From Frankia nepalensis (GTDB taxonomy: Bacteria > Actinomycetota > Actinomycetes > Frankiales > Frankiaceae): a stretch of 64,000 bases of DNA. The notes under the pieces are model-generated. The model saw nothing but the letters and a program-made list of their open reading frames with translations, searched no databases and was not told the DNA's origin. Positions 61,015 through 64,000 of the stretch are shown here, in pieces (within the stretch, counting starts at the first letter, position 1; each line of letters opens with the position of its first letter). The translations under genes were made by a program, and so were the position numbers. The stretch covers positions 37,235 to 101,234 of the forward strand of contig NZ_JADWYU010000085.1 of NCBI RefSeq assembly GCF_016786325.1, read 5' to 3'.

Positions 61015-61431
61015 CTAGCTCCTTCGCAAGCGCAAAAGGCCGCCTCTTCCCCTTGAGCTCCTTGATCCTCTTGGACGTAAGCACCTGGGAGACCAGGGAG
61101 CGGTGAATGGCATGTCGCGGCGTGTCCTCGTTGATGAAAATCCCGGCAGCATGACGGGTGCCGCCTTGACGACCTCGAGGATATCGCCTCTCGCCAAGAT
61201 CAGACGCTTCGAGTCCTTGAGAGCGGCGACGACATCGTCGAATCGACTCGGATCCAGACCCAGAAGTCGAGACGTTCGTTGCAGTAGAGAGGCGCGTCGT
61301 CCCGTAGCAGCCAGTAGGCGGTGCGGGTCGGCGTCGATCCCGATGTCGTACGGGTGGCAGTAGAGGTCACTCAGCCTCCTCGTCCCCTGGACATCGCTGC
61401 ACGAACGTATAGCATGAGGCGATACGTTCAT
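61015..61431 (-). pseudogene. Cytochrome P450, frameshifted N-terminal remnant
   Basis: The minus strand encodes CHPYDIGIDADPHRLLAATG, then SRFDDVVAALKDSKRLI and APVMLPGF, a typical P450 N-terminus. A missing base near 61139 shifts the frame; in the other frame it continues IFINEDTPRHAIHRSLVSQV and LTSKRIKELKG, the next P450 segment. The frame ends at 61015 with everything C-terminal absent, so the gene is dead. Confidence 0.75.
61403..61429 (+). promoter_or_regulatory. Palindromic operator near P450 remnant 2
   Basis: GAACGTAT (61403-61410) and ATACGTTC (61422-61429) form a perfect 8-bp inverted repeat around AGCATGAGGCG. The left half overlaps the 16-bp motif also found at 59505-59520. This is the expected shape of a TetR-family operator. 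Confidence 0.6.
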
Positions 61432-61505
61432 GTAGGACGCATCCGCATGAACCGACCAGGCTTCCGCGACGGAGCGGTCGCGGACAGGAGTGAGGACGGA
61501 CAGGA

Positions 61506-61700
61506 GTGAGGACGGACAGGTTGGGTCGCGTCACGGTCGCCACCGGCGGGGCGGCGGGGTTGGTCCTGTTCGTGCGCAGGCACTTCGCTCGCCAGGGTCA
61601 AATAGTTGGAGTTCTCAACCTGGACGCCGCTGCGACGACGGCGGCCGATCTCCGTGGTCAGCGAGCTTGGGGGCTCCCAATAGTTGTCGGGAGCGCCTCT
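61506..61700 (+). pseudogene. Short-chain dehydrogenase N-terminal remnant
   Basis: The plus strand carries VTVATGGAAGLVLFVRRHFARQG and VGVLNLDAAATTAADLRGQ, a decayed copy of the SDR cofactor-binding start (VTGGAxGIGxxxAxxFAxxG ... VxDLD). The active-site region is missing. Confidence 0.4.
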
Positions 61701-61888
61701 TCGCTGTCTCATGGAAGGTTCGCCAGTATCCGGTTCGCTACGGAAGAGTCAGCGAGGAGGGCCACCTCCGCGCGTATACCTGTCGACTCTGCTTTGGCGC
61801 CAGGCTATGACGTTATCGGCGCATACCCTCCCGACGCGTGGGAAGTGCCTCAGGAATGTCCTCGTGATCACAACCAAGGAGCCACGTC

Positions 61889-63169
61889 ATGTGGTTATTC
61901 CAGAAGCGATTAGTGCGCGGCGCGGCGCTGGCCGCGAGCGCGAGCACCCTCGCCATGGGCCTCAGCGCCTGTGGCCAGGCCGGCTCGGGCACGGCCGGCG
62001 GGGTGTCCTGCGACGCCTCCGCGCCCGGCGTCACCGACAAGGAGATCAAGCTCGGGTTGACCTGGAGTGACACCGGCGAAGGTGCGGCCAGCCTCGCCGC
62101 GTTCCGCGGCGGGGTCGACGCCCGGCTCGGCCTCGCCAACGAGAAGGAGGGCGGCATCTTCGGCCGCAGGATCACCTATGCCTGGCGAGACGACCAGGCC
62201 GACCGGCAGGTCAACGCGCGGGTCGCCCGGGAGCTGGTCGAGGACGAGGGGGTCTTCGGCATGATGATGGCCCCCGGGGGCTCCGGCGGGTCGATCGAGT
62301 GGCTGGCCGAGCAGAACATCCCAGTCACGGGCATGGGCAGCGACCCGGGCTGGGAGAACCGCGGGAACATGTTCTCCTTCTACTACCTCGGCGAGGGCTC
62401 CAACACCGCCTGGGGCAAGCTCGTCCGCGAACTGGGCGGTACGCGAGCCGCGGTGATCGCGATCTCGGGAAGCCAGTCCAACTCCGACTTCAACCGCCAG
62501 CTCGCCGCGAGCCTGCTGGAATCCGGCGTCGAGATCGTCAAGACGTACAACATCGCCGAGGCGATCACCAACTACGAGGCCATCGCCGACCAGATCAAGG
62601 CGAACGACATCGACACCCTCACCGGCACCGTCCTGCCCGCCACGGCCGTCAACATCCTCCCGGCGCTGCGCGAGCGGGGCGTCGAGCTCAAGGCCCCCAT
62701 ACTGGTACTGGGCTACGACGACAAGGTCCTCCAAGAGAACGGAGCAAGCCTGCGGAACGCGGTCATCGTCAACCAGATCAAACCCTGGCAGGCGAACACC
62801 CCGGAGCAGCAGACCTTCCTCGAGGCGATGAACATCTACGCCCCGCAAATCCAGCCAGCGACCACGGACATAGCCGTCGACGGCTACGTCTCCGCCGACC
62901 TGTTCGTCGAGGGCCTGAAGCTCGCCGGCGAGTGCCCGACCCGGGAAGCGTTCATCGCGGCGCTACGCGCCGCGACGACGTACGAGGGCGGGGGCCTGAT
63001 CCCCCAGCCCGTCGACCTGAGCACGAACTACCGGGAGCCCAACTCCTGCTACAGCATCGTCCGGGTCAACTCTGAGGGCACGGCGTTCGTCCCGCTGTTC
63101 GACGCCAAGCCGCTGTGCGGTGACCCGATCACGCCCGAGCGGATGAACCAACTGCTCGGCGTCGCCTAG
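61889..63169 (+). CDS. Branched-chain amino-acid-type ABC substrate-binding lipoprotein
   Basis: A 426-residue periplasmic-binding-protein-1 (LivJ-like) lipoprotein. The lipobox is LAMGLSAC (Cys28). The mature part has the fold's hallmarks: GVTDKEIKLGLTWSDTGEGA, NEKEGGIFGRRITYAWRDDQ, AVIAISGSQSNSDFNRQLAASL, AVNILPALRERGVELKAP and DIAVDGYVSADLF. Such proteins feed ABC transporters for amino acids, amides or aromatic acids. No permease is visible beside it. ATG 61889 follows AAGGAG by seven bases. It looks intact among the surrounding wreckage. Confidence 0.9.
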   Translation: MWLFQKRLVRGAALAASASTLAMGLSACGQAGSGTAGGVSCDASAPGVTDKEIKLGLTWSDTGEGAASLAAFRGGVDARLGLANEKEGGIFGRRITYAWRDDQADRQVNARVARELVEDEGVFGMMMAPGGSGGSIEWLAEQNIPVTGMGSDPGWENRGNMFSFYYLGEGSNTAWGKLVRELGGTRAAVIAISGSQSNSDFNRQLAASLLESGVEIVKTYNIAEAITNYEAIADQIKANDIDTLTGTVLPATAVNILPALRERGVELKAPILVLGYDDKVLQENGASLRNAVIVNQIKPWQANTPEQQTFLEAMNIYAPQIQPATTDIAVDGYVSADLFVEGLKLAGECPTREAFIAALRAATTYEGGGLIPQPVDLSTNYREPNSCYSIVRVNSEGTAFVPLFDAKPLCGDPITPERMNQLLGVA

Positions 63170-63400
63170 CGGAGGGCTTGGGCGGGAGCTGGTAGCGGTG
63201 GCTGCCGGGGATACGTTCGATGATCCCGTGCAGGCGTAGCCGGCGTATGTCGTAGCTCATCTGTCCGCTGGTGGTCGCGTTCGGCTCGCGGCCGAGCAAG
63301 GGCGCGAGGTGGGCGCGCAGGTCGCGATTGGTGAAGCCGCGGGGTAGCAGGCGGAAGACGAGGACCGCGGTCAGCACAGCTTGGACGCGGGGGTCGGTCA
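63170..63400 (-). pseudogene. Winged-helix-like protein fragment
   Basis: The minus strand reads LTDPRVQAVLTAVLVFRLLPRGFTNRD, then QMSYDIRRLRLHGIIERIPG, a pattern seen in short actinobacterial DNA-binding hypothetical proteins. The frame runs past its natural end into the substrate-binding gene and has no proper start, so it is a fragment. Confidence 0.4.
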
Positions 63401-63483
63401 GAGGCCATACCCAAGTGCCATTGCCGTATATCTACATCGCCGTATACTTTTTTGCCAGCGCCGTGAAGGGATGCGGAGACCAA

Positions 63484-63627
63484 CATGGCGGCGAGCGCCT
63501 GATGACCAAGCTGCTCACCGCTGAGTTCGGGGAAGAGGACAGCATCATCCGCACCGCCACCCGCGACAAGGTGATGACCTTCGTCGCCGGCGCTGGCAAC
63601 GAGTCGACCGGACGGTCTGTCGGCTGA
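63484..63627 (+). pseudogene. Cytochrome P450, I-helix fragment
   Basis: The plus strand encodes MTKLLTAEFGEED, TATRDKVMTFVAGAGNESTG and then a stop. This is the I-helix region of a P450 (typical AGAGNETT motif) with the preceding (D)ELMTxLLxAEF segment. No N-terminal or haem-binding part adjoins it. It is a third P450 remnant in the island. Confidence 0.65.
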
Positions 63628-63940
63628 CATGGCTCCGCCCTCCTCGCTCTCCTCCCCGGCGCGATCGAGAAGGCCCAGCACTTCGAGCCACCGGAACCGT
63701 TCATTGGCCGACACGCCACTGACGAGGCTGCGTCCAGAGAGAACCCGATGTCGGCGCGATCGGGCGGCTCGTTGACACGGCTCACATGCGCCTGGCCGTC
63801 AACGTGCCGCACCGGGCATCGCTCGCCGGGCTCGTCGAACGGGTCCGGGCGACCACCAACCAGCAACGACGAGGCCGGGGCAACCCGCCCCATCGTGCGC
63901 CACCCCGCCAGCGCATCCCGCTCCCACCGGAGGAAGCACC
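63628..63940. other. Intergenic region with no clear gene
   Basis: 313 bp before the aldehyde dehydrogenase gene. One plus-strand stretch near 63786-63860 reads RLAVNVPHRASLAGLVERV but cannot be assigned. The ribosome-binding site of the next gene, GGAGGA, is at 63929-63934. Confidence 0.35.
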
Positions 63941-64000
63941 ATGCAGGTACAGGAAAAACTGTTCATCGGCGGCGAGTGGGTCGCGCCGAGCGGCCCGGAC
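63941..64000 (+). CDS. Aldehyde dehydrogenase, 3' partial
   Basis: The first 20 codons of an NAD(P)-dependent aldehyde dehydrogenase are seen: LFIGGEWVAPSGPD is the typical N-terminal strand of the family. ATG 63941 follows GGAGGA by six bases. The rest lies beyond the window. Confidence 0.75.
   Translation, partial: MQVQEKLFIGGEWVAPSGPD

Noticed and set aside
55379..63940. An intact integrase or attachment-site duplicate for the tRNA-Lys island
   Set aside because: No tyrosine or serine recombinase gene and no second copy of the tRNA 3' end were found within the window.

Overview
The window is about 64 kb of very GC-rich actinobacterial DNA with many GTG starts, tight ATGA/GTGA overlaps and generally clean Shine-Dalgarno sites. 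Gene content (DUF6458, DUF3710 and DUF5994 proteins, GAF-ANTAR regulators, SpoIIE-type phosphatases, a helix-turn-helix DUF5753 protein beside a DUF574-type methyltransferase, amidohydrolase and P450 catabolic genes) suggests a Frankia or Pseudofrankia-like soil actinomycete. That assignment is inferred from content, not from a database search.

Bases 1-11200: the end of an amidohydrolase, an M13 metallopeptidase carrying an in-frame palindromic insertion, an rRNA/tRNA 2'-O-methyltransferase, a SNF2-type helicase with its SWIM zinc-finger partner, a muramidase/transglycosylase-like protein, a membrane-anchored protein and a DUF6458 protein. Bases 12600-18930 form an extracellular polysaccharide locus: an acyltransferase with an SGNH domain, a cellulose-synthase-like glycosyltransferase, a GH26-like lipoprotein, a coupled micro-ORF and a parallel beta-helix protein. 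A patatin/PlsC lipid pair and a beta-helix lipoprotein follow.

Bases 23100-28760 hold a stress-signalling group: a GAF-PP2C phosphatase, two ANTAR proteins, a DUF5994 protein, and a STAS protein fused in frame to a helix-hairpin-helix domain that has its own internal ribosome-binding site. Next come a zinc-finger TPR protein, DUF3710, an efeUOB iron/DyP operon behind a near-perfect iron box, a CobW GTPase, an ArsR-SRPBCC pair, a GntR-ABC operon, and a helix-turn-helix regulator beside a frameshifted methyltransferase. Then follow a large secreted nuclease with a strong terminator, a sigma factor with a TolB-like membrane partner, a lipoprotein, a TetR/SnoaL divergent pair with two operators, a PAS-PP2C phosphatase and an Ala/Lys/Arg-rich coiled-coil membrane protein.

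A tRNA-Lys(CTT) gene with its own terminator at 55379-55513 marks the start of a genomic island that reaches nearly to the window end. The island is mostly wreckage: transposase ends, a group II intron reverse-transcriptase fragment, an IS insertion that interrupts a two-gene unit, three broken P450 genes and short-chain dehydrogenase fragments. The intact genes among them are a SnoaL-like protein, a branched-chain-type substrate-binding lipoprotein and the start of an aldehyde dehydrogenase. Two P450 remnants lie beside nearly identical 16-bp operator-like motifs, suggesting they once belonged to one regulon.

The most unusual signals are the palindromic insertion inside the M13 peptidase, a roughly 180-bp structured dispersed repeat (3438-3612 and 48891-49076), the STAS/helix-hairpin-helix fusion with an internal start, and the coupled micro-ORF in front of the beta-helix gene. 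I did not see a CRISPR array, a complete prophage or a recognisable new defence system.
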